A DNA stretch of 64,000 bases from contig NZ_QJSP01000002.1 in NCBI RefSeq assembly GCF_003217475.1, forward strand, positions 124,001 to 188,000, read 5' to 3'. The notes beneath the pieces are model-generated. The model ran no database searches and was not told the DNA's origin. It saw nothing but the letters and a program-made list of their open reading frames with translations. The stretch is from Williamsia limnetica (GTDB taxonomy: Bacteria; Actinomycetota; Actinomycetes; Mycobacteriales; Mycobacteriaceae). Below, one piece after another: positions 35,188-43,638 of the stretch (the stretch's first letter is position 1; every line of letters begins with the position of its first letter). A program made the translations under genes and the position numbers.

Positions 35188-36780
35188 CTAGGGGGCGACG
35201 TATTCCAGGGCTCGGGGGGTGCGGACCCAGGTCGGGGGTGCATCGTCGGCCGCGAGGGTGCGCTTGAGGATCTTGAAGGTGTCGGTCCGGGGCAGGTCGG
35301 TGACGACCCGAACCCGGCTCGGCCATTGTTTGGGTCCGAGGTCGGTCTGTGCGGACAGGAATTCGGTCAGGTCATCGGCGGTGAGGTTCGGGGCCACCAG
35401 CGCGGCGGCGAGTTCGTCCCCGATGTCGGCGCGCACACCGTAGACGGCGGCCATCGCGATGCCCGGATGGCGGAGCAACACCCGCTCGATGGGGCCGGTG
35501 CCCATGTTCTCCCCGTCCACCCGAACCCAATCACCCAGTCGCCCGGCGAAATACACGTAGCCGTCGGCGTCGACGTACCCGAGGTCGCCGCTGTGGTAGA
35601 TCCCGTCGCGCATCCGTTCGGCATCGGCCTCGGGATTGCGGTAATAGCCGGTGAACAGACCGCCACCGGAACTGTTGACGATCTCTCCGACTGCCTCGTC
35701 CGCGTTGACAAGCCGGCCGTGATCGTCGAACAGTGCGGTGGCGCAAACCTTTCCGGTGGACGGGTCGCGGATCTCGTTCGGCGGCATCAGCGGGCCAAGC
35801 GCATCCGGGGGAGTGTCGGGAGTGCGGGCGATGGCCACGCCACCTTCGGTGGAGCCGAAGCCGTCGACCACCCGGACGTCAAATCGCTCTGACACGGCGA
35901 CGATGTCGGCGGCCGAGGCCTCATTGCCGTACAGGATGCGCAGGGGATTGTCGGCGTCGTCAGGCCGCGGCGGTGTGGCCAGGACATAGGACAGGGGTTT
36001 GCCGACGTAGTTCGCGTAGGTGGCGCCGTAGCGTCGGATGTCGTCGAAGAAGGCACTCGCAGAGAATCTGCGCCGCAATGCGACGGACGATCCGCCCGCC
36101 ACCGCGACCATCCAGCCGGCGATGATCGCGTTGGAATGGAACAGTGGCATCGACAGGTAGACGACGTCGTCGGGGCCCAAACCGAAACGCGTCGCCAGCA
36201 TCGCCCCGCTCGCCGCGAACTTGCGGTGACTGCACTGCACGGCTTTCGGATCGCCGCTGGTACCCGAGGTGAAGATGAGCATCAGCAGGGCCTCTGGATC
36301 GATCTCCGAGAAGTGCGGCCTGGCATCGGCGTAATCCGCCAGCAAGTCCGACCATTGCGGCCGGTCGACGTTCAGGACCGTGACACCGGTCAGGTCCACG
36401 TCGTCGAGTAGATGGGCGGTGGCGTCTTCGACCAGGACGATCTGGCAATCAGCGGTCCGGATGTCGCCTGCCAGCGCCGCACCCCGGCGGGTCGGGTTGA
36501 GGCCGACCACCACGAGTTCGCCGAGCACCGCCGCACCGAGGAGGTAACTGAACTCCGGGATGTTGTCGAGCAGCAGTGCCATGTGCCGCGGCCGCTTCGG
36601 ATCGATGAGTTCGTCGATCGCCGCCGCACGGCTCGCGGAGAGCTGTAGATGGTCGCGCCAGCAGACGAACTCGTCCTGGAAGTACAGGCCCGCTTCGGTG
36701 ACCTCGGTCAATGGCTCCAGCAGCTCACCGACGGTGGCGGGGCTGCCGGAGGTCGAGTTCGACGGTGATTGCGCTGTCAC
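35188..36780 (-). CDS. fadD17: FadD17, steroid side-chain acyl-CoA synthetase
   Basis: A ligase of 530 residues. The P-loop LIFTSGTSGDPKAVQCSH, VVDGFGSTEGGVAI, YHSGDLGYVDADGYVYFAGR and the C-terminal PRTDTFKILKRTL (catalytic Lys region) are visible. FadD17 (Rv3506) activates steroid side-chain carboxylates, with fadE27 and fadE26 beside it in the same order here. The GTG at 36780 starts two bases after the fadE27 stop; the long open frame upstream overlaps fadE27 and is not coding. Confidence 0.92.
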   Translation of the reverse strand: MTAQSPSNSTSGSPATVGELLEPLTEVTEAGLYFQDEFVCWRDHLQLSASRAAAIDELIDPKRPRHMALLLDNIPEFSYLLGAAVLGELVVVGLNPTRRGAALAGDIRTADCQIVLVEDATAHLLDDVDLTGVTVLNVDRPQWSDLLADYADARPHFSEIDPEALLMLIFTSGTSGDPKAVQCSHRKFAASGAMLATRFGLGPDDVVYLSMPLFHSNAIIAGWMVAVAGGSSVALRRRFSASAFFDDIRRYGATYANYVGKPLSYVLATPPRPDDADNPLRILYGNEASAADIVAVSERFDVRVVDGFGSTEGGVAIARTPDTPPDALGPLMPPNEIRDPSTGKVCATALFDDHGRLVNADEAVGEIVNSSGGGLFTGYYRNPEADAERMRDGIYHSGDLGYVDADGYVYFAGRLGDWVRVDGENMGTGPIERVLLRHPGIAMAAVYGVRADIGDELAAALVAPNLTADDLTEFLSAQTDLGPKQWPSRVRVVTDLPRTDTFKILKRTLAADDAPPTWVRTPRALEYVAP

Positions 36781-36782
36781 CG

Positions 36783-37919
36783 TCAGGCCGGCTCGGCGGC
36801 CAGGGCCGCACCGATCCGCCGCAGCTGTGTCGGTGCTGATCCGAGGTTGAACTCGTTCTGTTTGGCCCGCAGGAAGTAACGGTGCACCGGATGGTCGACG
36901 TCGATGCCGACTCCGCCGTGCACGTGCACCGCGGTGTGAGCGACCCGGTGTCCGGCGTCGGCAGCCCAGAATTTCGCTGTCGCGAGCTCTGTGGTCGCAT
37001 CGAGGTGTTCCGACAGCAGCCAGGCGGCCTGCAGGGTGGTGAGCTTGAGTCCCCGGACGTCGATGTACGCATCGGCGAGCCGTTGCGCGACCGCTTGGAA
37101 CGAGCCGATCGCGCGGCCGAACTGCTCGCGCTCGCGTCCATAGTCGGCCGTGAGTTCCAGGGCCCGCTCCAGGATCCCGGTTTGTTCGGCACACAACGCA
37201 AGGGTCATGCGGTCCCGCAAGAATCCCACGACCGCGGCCCCGTCGGTGCCCAACACGTGATCCGCGGGCACCCGGGCGCCATCGAATTGCACCAGGGCAC
37301 TAGGTCCTTGGCCGGTGGACAGGGCGGGCGTGATCGTGACCCCGGCATCGGAGGTGCCGACCAGCAGCGCCAGCACTCCCTCGGGTCCTTGCGCAGTGAC
37401 GATGACGGCGTCGGCGAACTCGCCGAACGGCACGTTGACCTTCGCACCTGAGAGCACCCATTCCCCGCCCTCGAGGGTCGCGGTGGTCACGGGGGCGAAC
37501 GGATCGTCGTTGAGGTCTTCGTCGAGGCCCACGGTGATCACTTTGCTGCCCGAGATGACGGGGTCGAGCCATTGCTCGATCACGGGCCCGGTGCCGAACT
37601 CCGCGATCGCCGGAGCGGCGGCGAAGGCGACGGGCCCGAACGGGACGAGTGCGACGGCGCGGCCCAGTTCCTCTGCGACCGCTACATTCTCGAGAACAGA
37701 GAGGCCGGCGCCTCCCTTGTCCTCGGTGACCTCGAGGCCGAGCAAACCCGACGCTGACAACTGCGACCACAGGGTGGGATCGATGGCGCCCTGGTTCGCG
37801 CCTGGCGCATCGCCGGTCTGCTCCAGCTGTACCAACCGGTCGGTGGTGACCAGCTTTTTGACGATGTCTCGGGTGAGCCCGGCGAGATCGGTGGTCTGTT
37901 CGCTGCGGTGGAAATCCAT
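36783..37919 (-). CDS. fadE27: FadE27 (ChsE5), acyl-CoA dehydrogenase subunit
   Basis: A protein of 378 residues, the smaller and more divergent partner of FadE26. In M. tuberculosis the two form an alpha2-beta2 acyl-CoA dehydrogenase acting on the C26-oyl-CoA side chain. Visible are GLLGLEVTEDKGGAGLSVL, GREREQFGRAIGSFQAVAQR and HVHGGVGIDVDHPVHRYFL, typical of ACAD FAD-binding and dimer regions. It lies between fadE26 and fadD17 in one operon. Assignment of the catalytic Glu to one subunit was not attempted. Confidence 0.92.
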   Translation of the reverse strand: MDFHRSEQTTDLAGLTRDIVKKLVTTDRLVQLEQTGDAPGANQGAIDPTLWSQLSASGLLGLEVTEDKGGAGLSVLENVAVAEELGRAVALVPFGPVAFAAAPAIAEFGTGPVIEQWLDPVISGSKVITVGLDEDLNDDPFAPVTTATLEGGEWVLSGAKVNVPFGEFADAVIVTAQGPEGVLALLVGTSDAGVTITPALSTGQGPSALVQFDGARVPADHVLGTDGAAVVGFLRDRMTLALCAEQTGILERALELTADYGREREQFGRAIGSFQAVAQRLADAYIDVRGLKLTTLQAAWLLSEHLDATTELATAKFWAADAGHRVAHTAVHVHGGVGIDVDHPVHRYFLRAKQNEFNLGSAPTQLRRIGAALAAEPA

Positions 37920-37943
37920 GATGTGTTCCCTTTTCCTGGTCTC

Positions 37944-39131
37944 TCAGCGCCGCGCGGGTGGCTGGCCGAGGGCGAGCATGGCGATGATGTCGCGCTGGAT
38001 CTCGTTGGTGCCGCCACCGAAGGTGAGGATCAGAGACGAGCGGTGGAACCGTTCGAGCCGGCCGCGCAGGTGGGTGCCCGCACTGCCCTGACGCAGAGTC
38101 GCGGCAGGCCCGAGCACCTCCATCAGCAGGCGGTAGGCCTCGGTGGCGAACTCGGTCCCGAAGACCTTGGTGGCGGAGGCGTCGGCGGGCGACGGGGACC
38201 CGCCACCGGTGGCTTCGGAGGCGATGTTCCAGTTGATCAGCTTGAGGAACTCGGCCTTGGCGTGAACCTTGGCGAGGTTCATCTGGACCCACTCGGAATC
38301 GATGACGCGATTGCCGCGAGCGTCTTTGGTGTTCTGCGCCCACTCGATCGTCTCGCGCAGAGCGGTCTGGATGGGGGCCGCGCTACACAGCGACACCCGC
38401 TCATTGTTGAGCTGGTTGGTCACCAGCGGCCATCCGCCGTTCAGTTCGCCCACCAGGGAATCCGCCGGAACCCGGACGTCCTGGTAGTACGTGGCACTGG
38501 TGTCGACACCGGACATCGTGTGGACGGGCGTGTACGAGAAGCCCTCGGCGTCGGTGGGCACGATGAGCATGGAGATGCCCTTGTGCTTCTTCGCCTCCGG
38601 GTCGGTCCGGACCGCCAGCCAGATGTAGTCGGCGTACTGGATGAGGCTGGTCCACATCTTCTGGCCGTTGATCACGAAATCGTCGCCGTCGCGTACCGCG
38701 GTCGTCCGCAGGGAGGCGAGGTCGGTGCCGGCGCCGGGTTCGGAGTAGCCGATCGAGAAATGGACATCGCCCGATGCGATCGGAGGCAGATACTTCGCCT
38801 TCTGCTCGTCGGTGCCGAAATGCATGATGGTCGGAGCCACGGAGTTGATGGTCAGGAAGGGTACCGGCGCGCCCGCGATGGCGGCCTCGTCGGTGAAGAT
38901 CAACTGGTCCATCATCGAACGGTCCTGGCCGCCGTATTCCTTCGGCCATCCCAGCGCCAGCCAACCGTCGCGACCCATCTGGGCCACGACTTCGCGGTAC
39001 ACGTTTCCCTCACCGAATTCACCGCTTGTCGAAGACAGGGCCAGACGACGCTCAGGCGTGATCAACTGGGAGAAGTAGGACCGCAGCTCGCGCCGGAGTT
39101 CCTGTTGCTGGTCGGTGTAAGCAATTCGCAT
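37944..39131 (-). CDS. fadE26: FadE26 (ChsE4), acyl-CoA dehydrogenase subunit
   Basis: A protein of 395 residues. ACAD motifs are clear: GWPKEYGGQDRSMMDQLIF, FSIGYSEPGAGTDLASLRT, INGQKMWTS and the closing LTFGGGTNEIQRDIIAMLAL. With FadE27 it makes the heterotetrameric dehydrogenase for the first beta-oxidation step of the sterol side chain. It is the first gene of the fadE26-fadE27-fadD17 operon and is divergent from fdxD. A perfect KstR box lies 58 bases upstream of the ATG. Confidence 0.93.
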   Translation of the reverse strand: MRIAYTDQQQELRRELRSYFSQLITPERRLALSSTSGEFGEGNVYREVVAQMGRDGWLALGWPKEYGGQDRSMMDQLIFTDEAAIAGAPVPFLTINSVAPTIMHFGTDEQKAKYLPPIASGDVHFSIGYSEPGAGTDLASLRTTAVRDGDDFVINGQKMWTSLIQYADYIWLAVRTDPEAKKHKGISMLIVPTDAEGFSYTPVHTMSGVDTSATYYQDVRVPADSLVGELNGGWPLVTNQLNNERVSLCSAAPIQTALRETIEWAQNTKDARGNRVIDSEWVQMNLAKVHAKAEFLKLINWNIASEATGGGSPSPADASATKVFGTEFATEAYRLLMEVLGPAATLRQGSAGTHLRGRLERFHRSSLILTFGGGTNEIQRDIIAMLALGQPPARR

Positions 39132-39189
39132 CGGGGCTCCTGCTTTCTCCGCGCGTGAGACTAAGACCGGGGACCCGGTCGCGCAGTTC

Positions 39190-39203
39190 TATAACACGTT
39201 CTA
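39190..39203. promoter_or_regulatory. KstR box between fadE26 and fdxD
   Basis: TATAACACGTTCTA is a full match to TnnAACnnGTTnnA, placed between the two divergent genes. Confidence 0.88.
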
Positions 39204-39270
39204 ACCTGTTAGTTGGTTGCTCGTCAACATGCGACGCCGCCTGGTCCTGCGATGGAAGGAATCTGAACCG

Positions 39271-39462
39271 ATGAAGATCAAAGCTGACTTCGATCTCTGC
39301 GAGTCGAATGGGGTGTGTGTGGGCATGGCCCCTGATGTTTTCGATCTCGACGATGACGACTACCTGGTCATCTTGGAATCCGACGTTCCAGAGGACCGCC
39401 GCGAGGAGATGCGCCAGGTGGTCGGTAGCTGCCCCAAATCTGCCTTGTCGATCGAAGATTGA
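39271..39462 (+). CDS. fdxD: FdxD, small [3Fe-4S] ferredoxin
   Basis: A ferredoxin of 63 residues. Cys10, Cys16 and Cys54 are present while the position of the second cluster Cys is Asn13 (CESNGVC), so a [3Fe-4S] cluster is expected. In M. tuberculosis FdxD (Rv3503c) sits in the same place. Such ferredoxins feed electrons to P450s, so it is a candidate partner for CYP125 here. ATG 39271 has AAGGA upstream; the open frame extends 54 bases further up, but the start of the ferredoxin fold is at the chosen ATG. Confidence 0.92.
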   Translation: MKIKADFDLCESNGVCVGMAPDVFDLDDDDYLVILESDVPEDRREEMRQVVGSCPKSALSIED

Positions 39463-39540
39463 ACTTCGCCCGACCCCGGCGTGCGGCCTGCTGTGCGCTG
39501 GGGGTCAGCGATCGATTTTCGCCGATAGTTGTCTCAAACC

Positions 39541-39554
39541 GAGAACACGTTCTA
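39541..39554. promoter_or_regulatory. KstR-like box upstream of hsd4A
   Basis: GAGAACACGTTCTA matches the consensus except for the first base. It lies 66 bases upstream of the GTG of hsd4A and after the fdxD stop. Confidence 0.75.
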
Positions 39555-39620
39555 CATTTGGTTCACAGCCGCTGGGGTTCCGAGCCCGAACGCCCGGCGA
39601 GTACCTGATGGAGGACAGTG

Positions 39621-40526
39621 GTGAGCCAGTCAGCAAATGGGGATCTCAACGGCAAGGTCGCGGTCGTGACGGGTGCCGGCGCAGGACTCGGCCGGGCCGA
39701 GGCGATCGGGCTCGGTGCGCTCGGCGCGACGGTGGTCGTCAATGACCTGTCCTCGGCACTCGACCGTAGTGACGTCCTCGACGAGATCAGGGCGGTAGGC
39801 GGAGTGGGTGTCCCGGTGGCCGGTGACATCTCGGACTCTGCGACCACGACGGAGATCATGCGGGTGGCGACCGAGGACCTCGGCGGACTGGACGTGGTGA
39901 TGAACAACGCGGGCCTGGTCCGCGACAAGATGCTCTTCAACATGAGCGACGACGACTGGGATGTCGTCATCCGCGTACACCTGCGCGGCCACTTTCTGAT
40001 GAGCCGCAACGCCGGTGCCTACTGGCGCTCGCAGTCGAAGGCGGCCGGGGCGCCGGTGTACGGGCGGCTGATCAACACTTCGAGCGAGGCTGGCCTGTCC
40101 GGGCCCGTGGGGCAGGCCAATTACGGCGCCGCGAAGGCCGGGATCACGTCGCTGACCTTGACGGCCGCGCGGGGGCTGGCGGCATACGGGGTGCGCTCGA
40201 ATGCGATCTGCCCACGCGCCCGCACGGCGATGACAGAGGGCACTTTCGGAGACGCGCCCGACGGCAGCGTGGACCCGTTGTCGACCGACCATGTCGTCAC
40301 GCTGGTGCAGTTCTTGGCCGGTCCCGATTCCGATGGTGTCAACGGCCAGGTGTTCGTTGTCTACGGTCCGAAGGTGACCTTGATGGCGGCGCCGACCGTC
40401 GAGCAGAGCTTCGTGTCCTCGCAGGACGCGTGGGACCGCAGTGACCTGACGAAGACGCTCTCCGAGTACTTCGTGGGCCGCGACCCCGAGCAGACTTTTT
40501 CCGCAGGTAAAGCCCTTTTTGCGTAG
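39621..40526 (+). CDS. hsd4A: Hsd4A, hydroxysteroid / 3-hydroxyacyl-CoA dehydrogenase
   Basis: An SDR of 301 residues. In mycobacteria Hsd4A oxidises the side-chain 3-hydroxyacyl-CoA and has 17-beta-hydroxysteroid dehydrogenase activity. Visible: TGAGAGLGRAEAIGLGALGA, VMNNAGLVRDKML, NTSSEAGLSGPVGQANYGAAK and ICPRARTAMTEG. It resembles the SDR at 9.06 kb. Two GTGs (39618, 39621) are adjacent; 39621 lies six bases after GGAGG. It precedes the mce4 operon, as Rv3502c does in M. tuberculosis, but a 270-base gap with KstR sites separates them. Confidence 0.9.
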   Translation: MSQSANGDLNGKVAVVTGAGAGLGRAEAIGLGALGATVVVNDLSSALDRSDVLDEIRAVGGVGVPVAGDISDSATTTEIMRVATEDLGGLDVVMNNAGLVRDKMLFNMSDDDWDVVIRVHLRGHFLMSRNAGAYWRSQSKAAGAPVYGRLINTSSEAGLSGPVGQANYGAAKAGITSLTLTAARGLAAYGVRSNAICPRARTAMTEGTFGDAPDGSVDPLSTDHVVTLVQFLAGPDSDGVNGQVFVVYGPKVTLMAAPTVEQSFVSSQDAWDRSDLTKTLSEYFVGRDPEQTFSAGKALFA

Positions 40527-40641
40527 GTCTACTTATGGTGCGGTGAGTGGCGTTGAATCGCAGATTATGTGAACTGGACGTGTGATAAGTTCGCGATCAT
40601 CCGCTGGCTCGCAGCACCGGTTCGGTAGGAATCTCGGGTGG

Positions 40642-40655
40642 TGGAACACGTTTCA
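40642..40655. promoter_or_regulatory. KstR box, distal, mce4 promoter
   Basis: TGGAACACGTTTCA is a full consensus match in the gap between hsd4A and yrbE4A. Confidence 0.78.
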
Positions 40656-40732
40656 GTTATCGGGCGTCGGGGTGGTCGTCGGAAGGCGGAACTTTCCTGC
40701 TTGCAAGTGTCGATAATCGTCGATTTCAGAAC

Positions 40733-40746
40733 TAGAACACGTTATG
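40733..40746. promoter_or_regulatory. KstR box, proximal, mce4 promoter
   Basis: TAGAACACGTTATG matches except for the last base. It ends 50 bases before the yrbE4A GTG. With the distal site it forms a pair 91 bases apart, which may allow cooperative binding. Confidence 0.78.
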
Positions 40747-40796
40747 ATCGAGCGGCTTCGATCGAACCGGGAACGCCTCATGCTGAAGGAGAGTTG

Positions 40797-41561
40797 GTGA
40801 ACCGCAGACTGGCAGTCCCGTTCGAAGGTGTTGGCGATTTCGTCTCGATGAGCGTGAGCACCGCGCGGGAGTTGTTCAGGCCGCCCTTCCAGTGGCGCGA
40901 AACCATCGAACAGTCGTGGGCGATCGCCCGGGTGTCGATGGTGCCGACGGTCCTCGTCGCCATCCCGTTCACGGTGCTGGTCAGCTTCACCCTCAACATC
41001 CTTCTCCGCGAACTCGGCGCCCAGGATCTGTCGGGCGCCGGTGCGGCATTGGGCACCATCACGCAGATCGGACCGATCGTCACCGTGCTGATCGTCGCAG
41101 GTGCCGGTGCGACCGCGATCTGCGCCGACCTCGGCGCCCGCACCATCCGCGAGGAGATCGACGCGCTGCAGGTGCTGGGCATCGATCCCATTCATCGCCT
41201 GGTCGTGCCCCGCGTGATCGCCTCGACGATGGTCGCGATTCTGCTCAACAGTCTGGTCTGCACCATCGGCATCGGCGGTGGGTTCGTCTTCTCGGTGTAT
41301 CTGCAAGACGTCAACCCCGGCGCGTTCATCGCCAACCTGACCCTGTTGACCGGGTTCCCCGAGCTGATGATCTCGATGATCAAGGCCGCTCTGTTCGGAC
41401 TGGCCGCCGGACTCGTCGGCTGCTACCGCGGACTGCACGTGGCCGGCGGCGCCAAGGGCGTCGGCGACGCCGTCAACGAGACCGTCGTCTACTCCTTCAT
41501 GGCGCTGTTCGTCGTGAACGTGGTCGTCACCGCGGTCGGTCTCAAAGCGACGGCGGGATAG
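40797..41561 (+). CDS. yrbE4A: YrbE4A, MlaE-like permease of the Mce4 importer
   Basis: A membrane protein of 254 residues with about five hydrophobic helices. It forms the permease of the Mce4 sterol importer with YrbE4B; the ATPase MceG is encoded elsewhere. The conserved loop GATAICADLGARTIREEIDA and the motif LGIDPIHRLVVPR are diagnostic. GTG 40797 is used with AAGGAG upstream; the open frame further up spans both KstR boxes. It is the first gene of a ten-gene operon with mostly overlapping or abutting genes. Confidence 0.93.
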   Translation: MNRRLAVPFEGVGDFVSMSVSTARELFRPPFQWRETIEQSWAIARVSMVPTVLVAIPFTVLVSFTLNILLRELGAQDLSGAGAALGTITQIGPIVTVLIVAGAGATAICADLGARTIREEIDALQVLGIDPIHRLVVPRVIASTMVAILLNSLVCTIGIGGGFVFSVYLQDVNPGAFIANLTLLTGFPELMISMIKAALFGLAAGLVGCYRGLHVAGGAKGVGDAVNETVVYSFMALFVVNVVVTAVGLKATAG

Positions 41562-41565
41562 AGCC

Positions 41566-42417
41566 ATGATCCTTCCGCATACGGTCCGACTACGATCCAC
41601 ACGTGTGGCGTTCAGACGGGCCGGCAACGGCTGGAACCGTATCGGCGACCAAGCCTTCTTCTACTGGGACAGTCTCGTCGCCATCCCGCGTGCGCTCCGT
41701 GCGTACAAGAAAGAGACCCTGCGACTGATCGCCGAGATCTCGATGGGCTCGGGTGCGCTCGCCCTCATCGGCGGCACCGTGGTCGTGGTCGGGTTCCTCA
41801 CCCTGTTCACCGGCGGCACCATCGCCGTCCAGGGATACAGCTCGCTGTCGAACATCGGGGTCGAGGCCCTGACCGGGTTCTTCTCGGCGTTCATCAACGT
41901 GCGCATCGCGGTGCCGGTGATCGCCGGCATCGGACTGGCGGCGACGATCGGCGCCGGTGCCACGGCACAGCTCGGCGCGATGCGGGTCAGCGAAGAGATC
42001 GATGCCCTCGAGGCGATGTCGATCGCATCCATCCCATACCTGGTCAGCACCCGGATCGTCGCCGGCCTCATCGCGATCATCCCGCTGTACTCACTCGCGT
42101 CGGTCGCCTCGTTCTTGGCGAGTCGGTTCGCGACCGTCTTCTTGTACGGCCAGTCCTCGGGCGTCTACGACCACTACTTCTCGACGTTCCTCATCTCCAC
42201 CGACATCCTGTGGTCGTTCGTGCAGGCGATCTGTATGGCGGTGGCCGTGATGATGATTCACACCTATTACGGGTTCAACGCGTCCGGCGGTCCGGTCGGG
42301 GTCGGGATCGCGGTCGGTAACGCGGTGCGGGCCTCCCTCGTTGTCGTCGTCGTGATCACCCTGCTGACATCGCTGGCGATCTACGGCGTCGACGGAAAGT
42401 TCAACCTCTCGGGGTAG
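41566..42417 (+). CDS. yrbE4B: YrbE4B, MlaE-like permease of the Mce4 importer
   Basis: A membrane protein of 283 residues, partner of YrbE4A. The MlaE-type loop IGAGATAQLGAMRVSEEIDA is followed by MSIASIPYLVSTRI, and several hydrophobic helices follow (LIAIIPLYSLASVASFL, SLVVVVVITLLTSLAIYG). It lies four bases after yrbE4A and four bases before mce4A. Confidence 0.93.
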   Translation: MILPHTVRLRSTRVAFRRAGNGWNRIGDQAFFYWDSLVAIPRALRAYKKETLRLIAEISMGSGALALIGGTVVVVGFLTLFTGGTIAVQGYSSLSNIGVEALTGFFSAFINVRIAVPVIAGIGLAATIGAGATAQLGAMRVSEEIDALEAMSIASIPYLVSTRIVAGLIAIIPLYSLASVASFLASRFATVFLYGQSSGVYDHYFSTFLISTDILWSFVQAICMAVAVMMIHTYYGFNASGGPVGVGIAVGNAVRASLVVVVVITLLTSLAIYGVDGKFNLSG

Positions 42418-42421
42418 GGCC

Positions 42422-43600
42422 ATGGCACAGACAATCGAGCGTCCCAGTTGGGCCAAGAAATTGGCCGCCACCTTCATGGTGGCCTCCCTGGTAGCGGTAT
42501 GCGCGCTGGCTGCGTTGCAGTTCCTCGGCAGTTTCCAGTCCACGGTTCCGGTGACCTTGACCGCGGACAGGGCCGGCCTGGTGATGAACCCCGACGCCAA
42601 GGTCCGCCTGCGCGGCGTGGTGGTCGGCCGGGTCGGCAACATCAGCGAATCGACCGACGGTGTGACGCTGAAACTGGACATGAACCCCGATCAGCTGAAG
42701 TACATCCCGGCGAACGTGCGTGCGGACATCAAGTCCAACACGGTGTTCGGTGCGAAATCGGTCAACCTGGAGATGCCCGAGAATCCGTCGCAGGCGCGGC
42801 TTTCGGGCGGTTCGACGATCGAGACCGAAGACGTCGTGGTGGAACTGAACACCATCTACGGACGGCTGGTCGACGTGCTCGCCGAGGTGCAGCCCGAAAA
42901 ACTGAACGCCACGATCGGAGCCATCGACACCGCGCTGTCCGGGCGGGGTGAGCAGATCGGGCAGGGTTTCGCCGATCTGTCAGACCTGTTGCGCAAGACC
43001 AACCCGCACCTGGACGCGCTGAGCCGCGACATCGAGGCGGGCGCGGAGTTCACCAACGTCTACGCCGATGTGATGCCGGATCTGCTCAAGGTCGTCGACA
43101 ATTTCACGTTCACGGGGAACACATTGGTGGACAATGCCTCCGATCTCGATGCGCTGTTGATGAACGTCACCGGTATGGCAGACACCATCAACGGTGTGAT
43201 CGCGCCGTCCAAGGCAAACATCATCTCCACCCTCGCGAACCTGAACCCGACTGCTCGCCTGCTCGGCTATCAGTCGCCGGGGCTTGCGTGCTTCATCGAA
43301 TCGACTGCCGCCGCGGGTCAGAAGGCGTTGCCGGTCTTCGGTATCGAGACCGGGTACGTGGCCCTCAACGCAGGTCTGCTGCCGGGTAAGGAACCGTACC
43401 GGTATCCCGAGGACCTACCGCGTGTGAACGTCGACGGTCCGCCGACGTGCCAGGACGGTCTGAGCGATCCGGATTCGGCCGTTCACACCGACTTCTATGT
43501 CGGCGACAACGCTGCCTACCCGTACCAGCCGAGGACCACCGCGAAAGCCGATCCCACCAAGCTCTTCCAGGTGATGTTCGGGCCGGCCCCTCGTGGCTGA
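42422..43600 (+). CDS. mce4A: Mce4A, MCE substrate-binding subunit
   Basis: A protein of 392 residues. A single N-terminal membrane anchor (FMVASLVAVCALAALQFL) is followed by the MCE domain (about 40-120: TADRAGLVMNPDAKVRLRGV, VVGRVGNIS). The rest forms the helical needle that, with Mce4B-F, makes a hexameric tunnel carrying sterol across the periplasm to YrbE4AB. Two Cys near the C-terminal end (ACFIES, PTCQDG) may pair. The ATG follows yrbE4B by four bases. Confidence 0.93.
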   Translation: MAQTIERPSWAKKLAATFMVASLVAVCALAALQFLGSFQSTVPVTLTADRAGLVMNPDAKVRLRGVVVGRVGNISESTDGVTLKLDMNPDQLKYIPANVRADIKSNTVFGAKSVNLEMPENPSQARLSGGSTIETEDVVVELNTIYGRLVDVLAEVQPEKLNATIGAIDTALSGRGEQIGQGFADLSDLLRKTNPHLDALSRDIEAGAEFTNVYADVMPDLLKVVDNFTFTGNTLVDNASDLDALLMNVTGMADTINGVIAPSKANIISTLANLNPTARLLGYQSPGLACFIESTAAAGQKALPVFGIETGYVALNAGLLPGKEPYRYPEDLPRVNVDGPPTCQDGLSDPDSAVHTDFYVGDNAAYPYQPRTTAKADPTKLFQVMFGPAPRG

Positions 43601-43638
43601 TCGCGCAGTGACCAGTAACCAGAACAAGGAGGTGTGAG

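Noticed and set aside
36781-37194. N-terminal extension of FadD17 through fadE27
   Set aside because: It would overlap more than 400 bases of fadE27; the GTG at 36780 gives a normal-length ligase.
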